Positions 56,692-64,000 of a stretch of DNA of 64,000 nucleotides are shown in pieces. The notes under the pieces are model-generated. The model was not told where the DNA came from. It did no database searches and saw only the letters and a list, made by a program, of their open reading frames with translations. The DNA comes from Micromonospora ferruginea (lineage in GTDB: Bacteria > Actinomycetota > Actinomycetes > Mycobacteriales > Micromonosporaceae), in assembly GCF_013694245.2 (NCBI RefSeq), contig NZ_CP059322.2, forward strand, positions 3,851,001 to 3,915,000. Reading direction: 5' to 3'. The translations under genes and the position numbers were made by a program. The stretch's first letter is position 1. Each line of letters opens with the position of its first letter.

Positions 56692-59366
56692 CCTCCGGCC
56701 GGCTGGCCGCGGCGCGCGGCTCGTGGCGTACCGCGTTGCGGATCGCCCGCCGCGAGGCCCGCCGGTCCCGGCGGCGCACGCTGCTGGTGCTGGTGATGAT
56801 CGCGCTGCCGGTGCTCGGCCTGAGCTTCGCCGCGGTGAGCTACGACATGTCCGATCTGACCCGGTCGGAGCGGCAGGACCGTCGGCTCGGCGCGGCCGAC
56901 GCGGAGCTGCGCTGGACGAACCTGGGGCCGGTGACGCAGGACGCCTGGGGTGACTCGTCCTGGCCGGTCGAGGGCGAGCCGACGGCCCGGACCCGGCCGG
57001 TCACCGCGGACGAGCTGCGGGCGCTGCTGCCCGCCGGCAGCCGGGTCACCCGGATCAGGTGGTGGATGCCGTTCGAGGCCCGGATCGGGCGGCACATCGA
57101 GGCGCTCGAGGCGCGCGCCGTCGACCTGACCGACCCGCTCGCCCGGCCGCTGGCCCGGATCCGGGAGGGGCGGGCGCCGGTCCGCCCGGACGAGATCGCG
57201 GTCAGCCCGGCGGCGCTGCGCCTGCTGCACACCCGGCTGGGCGAGCCGGTACGCACCACCGACGGCGCCGGTCACCGGGTGGTCGGCGTGATCGAGTTCC
57301 CGGACAACCTGGGGCCGACGGTGACGCTGGCCGGGGTGGCCCCGGAAGGGCCACCGACCGAGGCGACCTGGCTCGTCTCCGTCCCCGGGGGGATGGACGG
57401 TGCGCTGGCCGACCGGCTCAACGCCCAGGGCGTCCAGGTGGCCGCCCGGCACCCGCTGCCGGGCCGGGACACGTTCACCGACGGCGTGCCGATGCCGGAC
57501 GCCGAGGAGACGAGCGTGTCGGTGCTGGTCGGTGGGCTGGGCCTGCTGGAGGTGGTGCTGCTGGTCGGACCGGCCTTCGCGGTCGGCGTCCGCCGCCGGC
57601 GGCGGGACCTCGCGCTGGTGGCGGTGGCCGGCGGGGACGCGGTCCACCTGCGCCGGATCGTGCTCGCCGACGGGGTGGTGCTCGGCGCGGGCGGGGCCGC
57701 CCTGGGGCTGCTGCTCGGCGTCGGCGCCGCGTTCGCCGGCCGGCCGTTGGTCGAGCAGTACCTGATCCAGCAACGCTTCGGCGCGTACCGCGTCTTTCCC
57801 GCCGCGCTGGTCGCGATCGCCGCGGTCGCGGTGCTGGCGGGGGTGCTGGCGGCGCTCGCGCCGGCCTGGGCCGCGGCCCGGCAGGACGTGGTGGCCGGGT
57901 TGGCCGGCCGGCGCGACGCGCCCCGGCCGCGACGCCGCTGGTTGCTGCTCGGGGCGCTGTTCACCGTCGCCGGCACCGCGCTGGCCGCGTTCGCCGCGAC
58001 CCGGACCTCGCCGACCGGCGTGCTGGCCGGTGTCGTGCTGGGCGAGCTGGGGCTGGTGTTCTGCACCCCGACGCTCGTCGGGGCGCTCGCCCGCGCCGGC
58101 CGGCTGCTGCCGCTGACCCCCCGGCTGGCGTTGCGGGACGCCAGCCGCAACCGGTCGTCGGCCGCGCCGGCCATCTCGGCGGTGATGGCGGCGGTGGCCG
58201 GCAGCGTGGCGCTCGGGGTCTACCTGGCCAGCGACGACGCCCGCTCGGAGAGCATGTGGCAGCCGGGCCTGCCACCGGGGCACCTGCTGGTCCAGCTCGT
58301 CAACCGCGACGTCACGCCGCCGCCGACCGCCGGCGCGATCGCCGACCGGATCCGCGCGGTGCTGCCGGGCGCCACCGTGGTGACCGTCGCCACCCCGGAC
58401 TGCGCCCGACCGCGCGGAACGGACGACTACTGCGCCGCGCAGGCGGTACGCCCTCCCGAGCAGCGTTGCCGGTACCAGCCGACCGAGGTCGTCCCGGTCG
58501 ACGCCCGGCGCGACGGCCGCTGCACCGAGACGTTCCGTGAACCGAACGACATCTCGCTGCCCGCGCTGGTGGACGACGGCGACGCGCTGGTGGCCCTCAC
58601 CGACGCCCCGCCCGACGAGGTGAGCGCCGCGCGCCGGACGCTCGCCGCGGGCGGCGTGGTGGTCACCGACCCCCGGAAACTCGTGGACGGGCGGGTGCGG
58701 GTGGAGGTCGAACGCGGGTCGGGCGGCGCGAGCACGGGACGGCTGCTGCCCGGGTACGTGCTGCGCGGCGGGCTTCCGGTGGACCAACTGGTGCTCTCCC
58801 CCGCCGCCGCGCGGGCGCTCGGGCTGGTCGGCACGCCGATCGGCTACCTGGTGGACACCACCGCCGCGCCCAGCGACCGGCAGCGCGAGCGGCTGGCCGA
58901 CGAGCTGTCCGACCTGGTGCGGGTGTCGGTGGACATGTCGACCGCCCGCCCGCCGTCCGACCAGCGACCGGTGCTGCTCCTGCTGGCCGTCGCGTCCGGG
59001 ATCATCACGCTGGGCGCGGCCGCGGTCGCCACCGGCCTGGCCGCCGCCGAGGGCCGCCGGGACCTGTCCACGCTCGCCGCGGTCGGCGCCGATCCCCGGG
59101 TACGCCGGATGCTGTCGCTCTGCCAGGCCGGGGTGATCGCGGTGCTCGGCTCGGCGCTCGGCACCCTGGCCGGGCTCGGCTCGGCGGTCGTCATCCTGGC
59201 GTCGCTCAACCAGCGCTACGCGGACTCCTGGCCGGTGGAGCCGCCGTACCCGGTGGCCGTGCCCGGTCTCACCATGGCCGTGCTGGTGGTGGTGCCGCTG
59301 GTGGCGATGGCCGGCGCGGCGATGTTCACCCGGTCCCGCCTGCCGATCGAGCGCCGCCTCGACTGA
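56688..59366 (+). CDS. FtsX-type ABC transporter permease
   Basis: The 892-residue permease has an N-terminal membrane helix (RTLLVLVMIALPVLGLSFAA) and a large extracellular domain of about 220 residues. A first FtsX helix set (LGLLEVVLLVGPAFAVGVRR, then ADGVVLGAGGAALGLLLGVG) follows, then more helices around residues 430-500. A second extracellular domain with four Cys (PDCARP, DDYCAAQ, QRCRYQ, GRCTETF) comes next. The C-terminal FtsX set includes LLAVASGIITLGAAAVATGL. Such proteins export peptides, lipoproteins or drugs, or sense antimicrobials, together with a LolD-like ATPase. The GTG start overlaps the ATPase stop. The Cys pairs suggest disulphides outside the cell. Confidence 0.92.
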   Translation: MTSGRLAAARGSWRTALRIARREARRSRRRTLLVLVMIALPVLGLSFAAVSYDMSDLTRSERQDRRLGAADAELRWTNLGPVTQDAWGDSSWPVEGEPTARTRPVTADELRALLPAGSRVTRIRWWMPFEARIGRHIEALEARAVDLTDPLARPLARIREGRAPVRPDEIAVSPAALRLLHTRLGEPVRTTDGAGHRVVGVIEFPDNLGPTVTLAGVAPEGPPTEATWLVSVPGGMDGALADRLNAQGVQVAARHPLPGRDTFTDGVPMPDAEETSVSVLVGGLGLLEVVLLVGPAFAVGVRRRRRDLALVAVAGGDAVHLRRIVLADGVVLGAGGAALGLLLGVGAAFAGRPLVEQYLIQQRFGAYRVFPAALVAIAAVAVLAGVLAALAPAWAAARQDVVAGLAGRRDAPRPRRRWLLLGALFTVAGTALAAFAATRTSPTGVLAGVVLGELGLVFCTPTLVGALARAGRLLPLTPRLALRDASRNRSSAAPAISAVMAAVAGSVALGVYLASDDARSESMWQPGLPPGHLLVQLVNRDVTPPPTAGAIADRIRAVLPGATVVTVATPDCARPRGTDDYCAAQAVRPPEQRCRYQPTEVVPVDARRDGRCTETFREPNDISLPALVDDGDALVALTDAPPDEVSAARRTLAAGGVVVTDPRKLVDGRVRVEVERGSGGASTGRLLPGYVLRGGLPVDQLVLSPAAARALGLVGTPIGYLVDTTAAPSDRQRERLADELSDLVRVSVDMSTARPPSDQRPVLLLLAVASGIITLGAAAVATGLAAAEGRRDLSTLAAVGADPRVRRMLSLCQAGVIAVLGSALGTLAGLGSAVVILASLNQRYADSWPVEPPYPVAVPGLTMAVLVVVPLVAMAGAAMFTRSRLPIERRLD

Positions 59367-59418
59367 ACGGCCCAGTTCAGGGGGTGACGGGCGGCGGTGG
59401 GAGCGGCACACTGGGCGG

Positions 59419-59886
59419 GTGTCCGCTCTGGGATCCCTCACCCGCCGCCTCGGTCACCAACAGTGGTTCGCCACCACCATGCGCCTGCTCGTCCCCGCCG
59501 ACCGGCTGGTCGGCCGGCTGACGAAGGGGCGGGTGGTCGCCTTCGGACTGGTACCCACGCTGGTGCTCACGTCCACCGGCCGCCGCTCCGGCAAGCCCCG
59601 CAGCAATCCCCTGCTCTACGTCCCCGACGGCGACGCCTACGTGGTGATCGGCTCCAACTGGGGGCAGCAGCACCAGCCGTCGTGGACGTTCAACCTGCTG
59701 GCCCAGCCGGCCGCCGAGGTCGACGTGCGGGGGCGCCGGATCCGGGTGCGCGCCGAGCAGGTCGTCGGCGCCGACCGGGAGCGGCTCTTCGACCGGCTGG
59801 TGCAGGAGTGGCCGGCCTACCGCACGTACGTGGAGCGGGCCGGCGGCCGCGAGATCAAGGTCTTCCGCCTCGTCCCGACCGCCTGA
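59419..59886 (+). CDS. Deazaflavin (F420)-dependent nitroreductase family protein
   Basis: The 155-residue protein belongs to the Ddn/DUF385 family of F420H2-dependent reductases. Features are TLVLTSTGRRSGKPRSNPLL near residues 47-66 and DGDAYVVIGSNWGQQHQPSW near 69-88. These form the split-barrel cofactor site. WTFNLLAQPAAEVDVRGRRI follows. Family members reduce quinones, enones or nitro compounds and are widespread in actinomycetes. No membrane segment is present, though the N-terminus is amphipathic. The GTG at 59419 is preceded by GGCGGGT only. It lies alone between the ABC permease and the convergent toxin-antitoxin pair. Confidence 0.88.
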   Translation: MSALGSLTRRLGHQQWFATTMRLLVPADRLVGRLTKGRVVAFGLVPTLVLTSTGRRSGKPRSNPLLYVPDGDAYVVIGSNWGQQHQPSWTFNLLAQPAAEVDVRGRRIRVRAEQVVGADRERLFDRLVQEWPAYRTYVERAGGREIKVFRLVPTA

Positions 59887-59898
59887 GCCTCGGATGCC

Positions 59899-60180
59899 TC
59901 AGAGTGCGTCGTAGACGTCGCTGCGGTGGCCGAGCTGCACCACCAGCACGATCAGCTCGTCGTCGCGGACGACGTAGACGACGCGGTAGGAGCCGACGCG
60001 GATGCGTAGGAGGCCAGGATGTCCGACGAGTGCCTTGACCCCGGCGGGCCGCGGGTCGACGGCGAGGCCGGCGATCGCGGTCACGAGCCGGGCCTGCACC
60101 GGGCGGTCGAGCTTACGGAGGAGCTTGGCGGCAGCTCGGTCGACGTGAATCGTGTACGGCGTCGGCGCAGGCGTGCTCAC
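59899..60180 (-). CDS. RelE/ParE superfamily toxin
   Basis: The 93-residue protein has the RelE fold pattern: YTIHVDRAAAKLLRKLDRPV at the N-terminus, then LVGHPGLLRIRVGSYRVVYV with the conserved R-x-G-x-Y-R-V motif, then VLVVQLGHRSDVYD at the end. This pattern is typical of RelE/YoeB-type mRNA interferases that cleave translated mRNA. The GTG start overlaps the antitoxin stop by 4 bases. Its partner is the Phd/YefM-like protein upstream. The final His-Arg-x-x-x-Tyr residues match catalytic positions in RelE relatives. Confidence 0.9.
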   Translation of the reverse strand: MSTPAPTPYTIHVDRAAAKLLRKLDRPVQARLVTAIAGLAVDPRPAGVKALVGHPGLLRIRVGSYRVVYVVRDDELIVLVVQLGHRSDVYDAL

Positions 60181-60446
60181 AGGTCCAGCTCTTTACGCAG
60201 TTCCGTGAACGGGAGCGGGGACTCTCCCTCGTCGATCCGAGCCAGGGCCTCCCGGGCGGCGGCGACGTCGACAGCGTCCTCGGCGCGTTCGATCGCTTCG
60301 GCGAGATCGGCCGGCACAATGGCGGCCAAGCGCTGCCCACGACGGGTGACATAGGTGATGCGTCCGGCGTAGTGGGCGCGCGAGACGACATCGGCAAGGC
60401 TCTCGCGCGCGTCCGAAATCGGGAGTTCAGCGGCAGGCTCACTCAT
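60177..60446 (-). CDS. Phd/YefM family antitoxin
   Basis: The 89-residue protein has an N-terminal Phd-type DNA-binding and dimerisation domain: ELPISDARESLADVVSRAHY, then RITYVTRRGQRLAAIVPADL. A flexible acidic C-terminus (ALARIDEGESPLPFTELRKE) should wrap the toxin. The ATG at 60446 was chosen for the conserved domain start. The frame further upstream is antisense to the nucleotidyltransferase gene. A palindromic operator-like site lies 9-32 bp upstream of the start, consistent with autorepression by the toxin-antitoxin complex. Confidence 0.9.
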   Translation of the reverse strand: MSEPAAELPISDARESLADVVSRAHYAGRITYVTRRGQRLAAIVPADLAEAIERAEDAVDVAAAREALARIDEGESPLPFTELRKELDL

Positions 60447-60454
60447 CCGCCAAT

Positions 60455-60478
60455 TGTACAACTCGTACGTGTCGTACA
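60455..60478. promoter_or_regulatory. Operator-like palindrome of the toxin-antitoxin locus
   Basis: TGTACAACT-CGTACG-TGTCGTACA is a 24-bp imperfect palindrome centred at 60466/60467, with GTAC repeated at 9-bp steps. It lies 9 bp upstream of the antitoxin start and 26 bp before the divergent nucleotidyltransferase gene, so it could control both. Confidence 0.55.
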
Positions 60479-60503
60479 GCATGGAACACACGCGGAGGTG
60501 GAC

Positions 60504-61229
60504 GTGGTCGTCGGGCGGGAGATCGACCGGCTGGACGACAGGCGCTGGCGGGTGGCCGAGCGGGTCGGCGACGCCGTGTTGCGCCGGTTCCCGGCCGACG
60601 TGCTCGCGGTCGCGGTGCACGGCCCGTTGGCGCACGGCGACGACGACGGCGGCGGGGACAACGAGGTGGGGCTGCTGGTCGCCACCTACCGGCCGGGCGC
60701 CGGGCCGCCACCGTCCACCCGCCGGGTGGACGGGGTGCTGGTCGACCTGACCGTCACCGGGGCGGACGACCACCTGCGGCGGGCCACGACGATCACAGCG
60801 GGGTGGCCGCTGGCCGCCGACCGCTACGTCACCACCTGCGCCCTGCACGACCCGACCGGCTGGCTGCGGCGGCTGCGCGACGAGCATCTGGCCCGGCTGG
60901 CCCGGGCCCGGCCGACCGAGTTCACCACCGCCGCCCGGCAGGCCTGGTACCGGGGCAGCGCCGCGCACGCCCGCGCGCTGCGGCTGGCCGAGTGGTACGA
61001 GACCGACCAGGCGCTGCTGATGCTCGGCGAGGCCCGGCTGGCGGCGGCCACCGTGCAGGGGCTGTTCAGCCGCACCTACTTCCGCGACCCCGGCGACGCG
61101 GTGCGGCGCACCGGGCTGGCCGGGGCGGACATGACCGAGGTGGGTGCGGCGCTGGGCCGCCAGGCCGAGGAACTGGCGGCCCGGGGGCGGCCGGTCGACG
61201 GCACGGTGGACGACCTGCTCGACGGCTGA
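60504..61229 (+). CDS. Nucleotidyltransferase-domain protein
   Basis: The 241-residue protein begins VVGREIDRLDDRRWRVAERV. It has a nucleotidyltransferase-like core, LAVAVHGPLAHGDDDGGGDN followed by EVGLLV, where HG and the later Asp/Glu stand in for the GS...DxD motif. The helical C-terminal half (DEHLARLARARPTEFTTAAR, then LRLAEWYETDQALLMLGEAR) resembles the C-terminal domain of kanamycin nucleotidyltransferases. The GTG at 60504 follows GGAGG with 5-base spacing; a GTG at 60498 is in frame. It is divergent from the toxin-antitoxin pair and may share its operator. The true substrate (antibiotic, nucleic acid or protein) is unknown. Confidence 0.75.
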   Translation: MVVGREIDRLDDRRWRVAERVGDAVLRRFPADVLAVAVHGPLAHGDDDGGGDNEVGLLVATYRPGAGPPPSTRRVDGVLVDLTVTGADDHLRRATTITAGWPLAADRYVTTCALHDPTGWLRRLRDEHLARLARARPTEFTTAARQAWYRGSAAHARALRLAEWYETDQALLMLGEARLAAATVQGLFSRTYFRDPGDAVRRTGLAGADMTEVGAALGRQAEELAARGRPVDGTVDDLLDG

Positions 61230-61235
61230 GGCGGG

Positions 61236-61952
61236 TCAGCCCAGCCCGCCGCCGACACCGATCAGCGCGCCGATCAGATAGGTGGCGCCGGCGGCCAGCG
61301 CGCCGAGCAGCAACTGCCGCAGGCCGCTGGTCAACCAGGACCGGTAGGTGAACCGGGCGACGACCGCCCCGGCGACGAAGAGCCCCACCCCGCCGACTCC
61401 GAGCGCCAGCCACAGGCTGGTGAAGCCGAGCAGGTAGGGCAGCAGCGGCACCAGCGCGCCGACCGAGAAGCAGACGAACGACGAGATCGCCGCCGCCCAC
61501 GGGCTGGGCTGGTCGTCCGGGTCGACGCCCAACTCCTCGCGGACGTGGACGCGCAGCGCCTCCTCCGGGTTGCGCCGGACCGCCTCGGCGACCTGGGTGG
61601 CCAGGTCGCGGGGCAGGCCGCGGGCGACCCAGGCGTCGGCCAGCTCGCGGGCCTCCGCCTCCGGGTGCCGCTCCAGCTCGCGCCGCTCCTTGGCCACCTC
61701 GGCGGCCACCTGCTCGTTGGCGGAGCGGACGCTGGTGTATTCGCCCAGCCCCATCGAGATGGCGCCGGCCACCAGGCCGGCCGTGCCGGTCAGCACCACG
61801 CTGCGCGGGGACACCCCGCCGCCGCCGACGCCGGCGATCAGCGCGATGTTGGTGACCAGACCGTCCATCGCGCCGAACACCGCCGGCCGCAGCCAGCCGC
61901 CGGACACGTCCGCGTGGTGCGCCTCGCGCAGCGCCGCCGGGGTCTCGGTCAC
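61236..61952 (-). CDS. VIT1/CCC1 family iron/manganese transporter
   Basis: The 238-residue protein has five membrane helices and the VIT1/CCC1 signature. [20 protein letters not shown] in helix 1 carries the transport Asp. [20 protein letters not shown] holds the conserved Met and Glu residues of helix 2. The acidic/charged cytoplasmic loop [20 protein letters not shown] is rich in Glu and may bind metal. These proteins move Fe2+ or Mn2+ out of the cytosol. The GTG start overlaps the map stop as GTGA, so it is probably co-translated with map, an unusual partner. Confidence 0.9.
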   Translation of the reverse strand: MTETPAALREAHHADVSGGWLRPAVFGAMDGLVTNIALIAGVGGGGVSPRSVVLTGTAGLVAGAISMGLGEYTSVRSANEQVAAEVAKERRELERHPEAEARELADAWVARGLPRDLATQVAEAVRRNPEEALRVHVREELGVDPDDQPSPWAAAISSFVCFSVGALVPLLPYLLGFTSLWLALGVGGVGLFVAGAVVARFTYRSWLTSGLRQLLLGALAAGATYLIGALIGVGGGLG

Positions 61953-62806
61953 GGCAGCGTCAGGATCTCGTAGCCGTCGTCGGTCACGACGATGGTGTGC
62001 TCGAACTGCGCCGTCCACTTCCGGTCCTTGGTGACCACGGTCCAGCCGTCGTCCCACATGTCGTACTGGTAGGTGCCGATGGTGATCATCGGCTCGATGG
62101 TGAACGTCATGCCGGGCTCCATCACGTCGGTGGGACGCGGGCTGTCGTAGTGCGGCACGTAGAGGCCGCTGTGGAAGGCCTCGCCGATGCCGTGCCCGGT
62201 GAAGTCGCGGACCACCCCGTAGCCGAACCGCTTGGCGTACGACTCGATGACCCGGCCGATGACGTTGATCTGGCGGCCCGGCGCGACCGCCTTGATGCCG
62301 CGCATCATCGCCGTGTGGGTTCGCTCGACCAGGAGCCGGGCCTCCTCGCTCACCTCGCCGACGCAGAAGGTGGCGTCGGTGTCGCCGTGCACCCCGTCGA
62401 GGTAGGCGGTCACGTCGACGTTGATGATGTCGCCGTCGTGCAGCACGGTCGAGTCGGGGATGCCGTGGCAGATCACCTCGTTGAGGCTGGTGCAGCACGA
62501 CTTGGGGAAGCCCCGGTAGCCGAGGGTCGACGGGTAGGCGCCGTGGTCGCAGAGGAACTCGTGCACCACCCGGTCGATCTCGTCGGTGGTCACCCCCGGC
62601 TTGCAGTGCTCGCCGGCGAGCTGGGTGGCCCGGGCCGCGAGCCGCCCGGCCACCCGCATCTTCTCGATGGTCTCCTGCGTCTGCACGTGCGAGCCACGCC
62701 ACTCCTGCGGGCGCTTCTTGCCCACGTACTCCGGGCGCGGGATGTGGGCGGGAACCGCTCGCCACGGGGAGAGCGTGCCGGGGGTCAGCGGCGCACGGAC
62801 GGTCAT
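61949..62806 (-). CDS. map: Type I methionine aminopeptidase
   Basis: Map removes N-terminal methionine from nascent proteins. The 285-residue protein has the five metal ligands of the pita-bread fold: [20 protein letters not shown] with both Asp, [13 protein letters not shown] with His, [12 protein letters not shown] with Glu and QFEHTIVV with Glu. CHGIPD carries the active-site His. The N-terminal extension of about 40 residues ([27 protein letters not shown]) has the PxxP-containing linker seen in mycobacterial MapB, which may contact the ribosome. The ATG at 62806 follows AGGCTGAG. It overlaps the VIT1-family gene by 4 bases. Confidence 0.96.
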   Translation of the reverse strand: MTVRAPLTPGTLSPWRAVPAHIPRPEYVGKKRPQEWRGSHVQTQETIEKMRVAGRLAARATQLAGEHCKPGVTTDEIDRVVHEFLCDHGAYPSTLGYRGFPKSCCTSLNEVICHGIPDSTVLHDGDIINVDVTAYLDGVHGDTDATFCVGEVSEEARLLVERTHTAMMRGIKAVAPGRQINVIGRVIESYAKRFGYGVVRDFTGHGIGEAFHSGLYVPHYDSPRPTDVMEPGMTFTIEPMITIGTYQYDMWDDGWTVVTKDRKWTAQFEHTIVVTDDGYEILTLP

Positions 62807-62901
62807 GTGCTCAGCCTATCGTCGGCCCTCGTCGTGACCCCCGCCACGGCCCCGCCGGGCAGGTTGTTGCCGCGGCGCAAACGCTGTGCCATTGTTGCTG
62901 C

Positions 62902-63216
62902 GTGGATCAAGGGGGCGCACCGCCCGTCTTCTCCGTGAGCGCGGAGGGCGACGGGATCAGGCGTCACGTCCAGGTCACCGGCGAGGTCGACATGGCGACC
63001 GCCGACACCATGTTCCAGACCGCGCTGCGCGAGCCGGCCAAACAGCTCACGCTCGACCTGCGGGCGGTCACCTTCTTCGACTCGGCCGCCATCCACGCGG
63101 TGGTCCGGCTCGCCCAGAAGTTCCCGGCCGCGCTCACCGTGCTGCCGTCCCGGCAGGTCCGGCGGGTGCTGGAGATCTCCGGCCTGGGCGAGCAGGACTG
63201 GCTGGCCGACGCCTGA
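62902..63216 (+). CDS. STAS-domain protein (anti-sigma-factor antagonist-like)
   Basis: The 104-residue protein is a single STAS domain: HVQVTGEVDMATADTMFQTA near residues 22-41, then LTLDLRAVTFFDSAAIHAVV with Ser in the usual phosphorylation position, then LPSRQVRRVLEISGL. Anti-sigma-factor antagonists of this type bind a kinase-type anti-sigma factor when unphosphorylated and free a sigma factor. No cognate kinase or sigma gene is in the window. The GTG at 62902 has no clear ribosome site. It is divergent from map and convergent with the FUSC-type gene. Confidence 0.85.
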   Translation: MDQGGAPPVFSVSAEGDGIRRHVQVTGEVDMATADTMFQTALREPAKQLTLDLRAVTFFDSAAIHAVVRLAQKFPAALTVLPSRQVRRVLEISGLGEQDWLADA

Positions 63217-63217
63217 C

Positions 63218-64000
63218 TCAGGGCTGCTCCCCCGTGCCGTGCGCGAGCGGCGGCCCCGGCGCAGCCGGCGGGTGACGCCGCTCCGACTCCGGCTCACCGG
63301 CGTCTCTGGTGGCGTCGGGGGCGAGGTTCCGCCGCAGCTCCTCGGCGTCCTGCTTGCTCACGCCACTCGCCCGGATCGTGTTCACGGCGATGATGCTGAC
63401 GTCGTTGGCCACGTTGACGCCGCCGATGCGCAGGCCTGCGCTGAGCGCCTCCTGGGCCCGGCGGATCGCGGTCAGCGCCGCGCGTTGCGAGCGGGACGGC
63501 CGGTCGGACGACGGCGACCACTCCACACCGACGTGCCTGACCGCCTCGGCGAGATCGTCGACGGCCGCCGCGAGCGGCGCGGGGACCGGCTCGTCGTGGC
63601 GGAGCGCGGTCTCCAGGTTGAGGGCGAGGTCGCGACTCTGCAACAGGGACCGCATCATCAGACCGGCGCCGTGCCGCCAGCCCTCCAACGAGTTGTGGTT
63701 GTGCCACCGCAACGGCGAGATGCGGACGACCTCGACGGCCGCCGACAACGCCGTCTGGAGGTCCGAGGTGTCGACGCCGCGCAGGGTGTCGAGGGCCTCT
63801 TTGGCCGCCTCGGCGTCGCGCTTGCGGGCAGCCTCGGCCAGCCGTTCCAGTTGGCCGGCGATGTGGTCGAGCAGCGGCCGGCCGGCGCGCCGGATGCGGT
63901 GGATCGGGTGCAGGGGCAGCACCACCAGGGCGACCAGGATGCCCACCACGCCGCCGACGAGGCCGTCGACGAAGCGCGGCAGCGCGAGGCTCGTGTTGGC
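63218..64000 (-). CDS. FUSC-type membrane protein (5' end beyond window)
   Basis: The frame is open from the right edge and ends at 63218; about 260 residues are visible and the N-terminus is missing. The first visible part is hydrophobic (NTSLALPRFVDGLVGGVVGI, then LVALVVLPLHPI), the end of a membrane block. A long helical cytoplasmic domain follows (LLDHIAGQLERLAEAARKRD, SAAVEVVRISPLRWHNHNSL). This layout fits FUSC/aromatic-acid-exporter proteins of actinobacteria. The C-terminus is polar and Pro-rich. The ATG/GTG near 63949 is internal. Its end faces the STAS gene with only 1 bp between. Confidence 0.78.
   Translation of the reverse strand, partial: ANTSLALPRFVDGLVGGVVGILVALVVLPLHPIHRIRRAGRPLLDHIAGQLERLAEAARKRDAEAAKEALDTLRGVDTSDLQTALSAAVEVVRISPLRWHNHNSLEGWRHGAGLMMRSLLQSRDLALNLETALRHDEPVPAPLAAAVDDLAEAVRHVGVEWSPSSDRPSRSQRAALTAIRRAQEALSAGLRIGGVNVANDVSIIAVNTIRASGVSKQDAEELRRNLAPDATRDAGEPESERRHPPAAPGPPLAHGTGEQP

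Overview
The window is chromosomal DNA from a high-GC actinomycete, most likely Micromonospora or a close Micromonosporaceae relative. The support is the very high GC content, the frequent GTG starts, the actinobacterial gene content, and dispersed palindromes of types I recall from Micromonospora genomes. The genus is an inference from memory; no search was run.

The backbone is a conserved block, almost all on the minus strand. Its order matches, as I recall it, the Mycobacterium tuberculosis stretch from about Rv2743c to Rv2842c. From left to right it runs: the envelope-stress operon clgR-pspA-pspM (1-1981); pncC, pgsA and rimO (2148-4860); ftsK, interrupted by an intein (6770-10717); rnj, dapA and thyX (14698-18163); dapB, an M16 peptidase, pnp, rpsO, ribF and truB (31308-38445); nrnA, rbfA, a DUF503 gene, infB, ylxR, nusA and rimP (45809-54141); and map (61949-62806). 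These genes serve RNA turnover, ribosome assembly, translation initiation, lysine/DAP and thymidylate synthesis, and chromosome segregation.

Accessory segments lie between the core genes. 4.9-6.7 kb has an ornithine cyclodeaminase-like gene and an SMR exporter behind a guanidine-III riboswitch. 10.8-14.5 kb has two YbjN-domain proteins and a secreted serine protease. 18.3-31.2 kb has repeats, a YcaQ-like protein, acetyltransferases, a glycosyltransferase, a LacI-controlled sugar ABC transporter without its own ATPase, a divergent glycogen-debranching-type enzyme, and an AraC-DinB fusion. 38.5-45.8 kb has tandem membrane-anchored paralogues, a MATE exporter, small membrane proteins, a secreted lysozyme-like protein and more than 1 kb of repeat arrays. 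54.3-64 kb has ferritin-like proteins, a PadR-controlled ABC transporter, a toxin-antitoxin pair, a VIT1-family transporter, a STAS protein and a FUSC-type membrane protein cut by the right edge.

The most notable observations are five. FtsK carries a 495-residue intein between the P-loop Lys and Ser, with the Trp-Cys-Thr signature of class 3 inteins. A family of long palindromes sits at gene 3' ends and sometimes supplies the stop codon. infB has a one-base frameshift in a C tract. A guanidine-III riboswitch precedes the SMR gene. An array of about 73-bp hairpin units lies near 45.3-45.6 kb. Neighbouring genes repeatedly join through 4-base GTGA stop/start overlaps, suggesting translational coupling.
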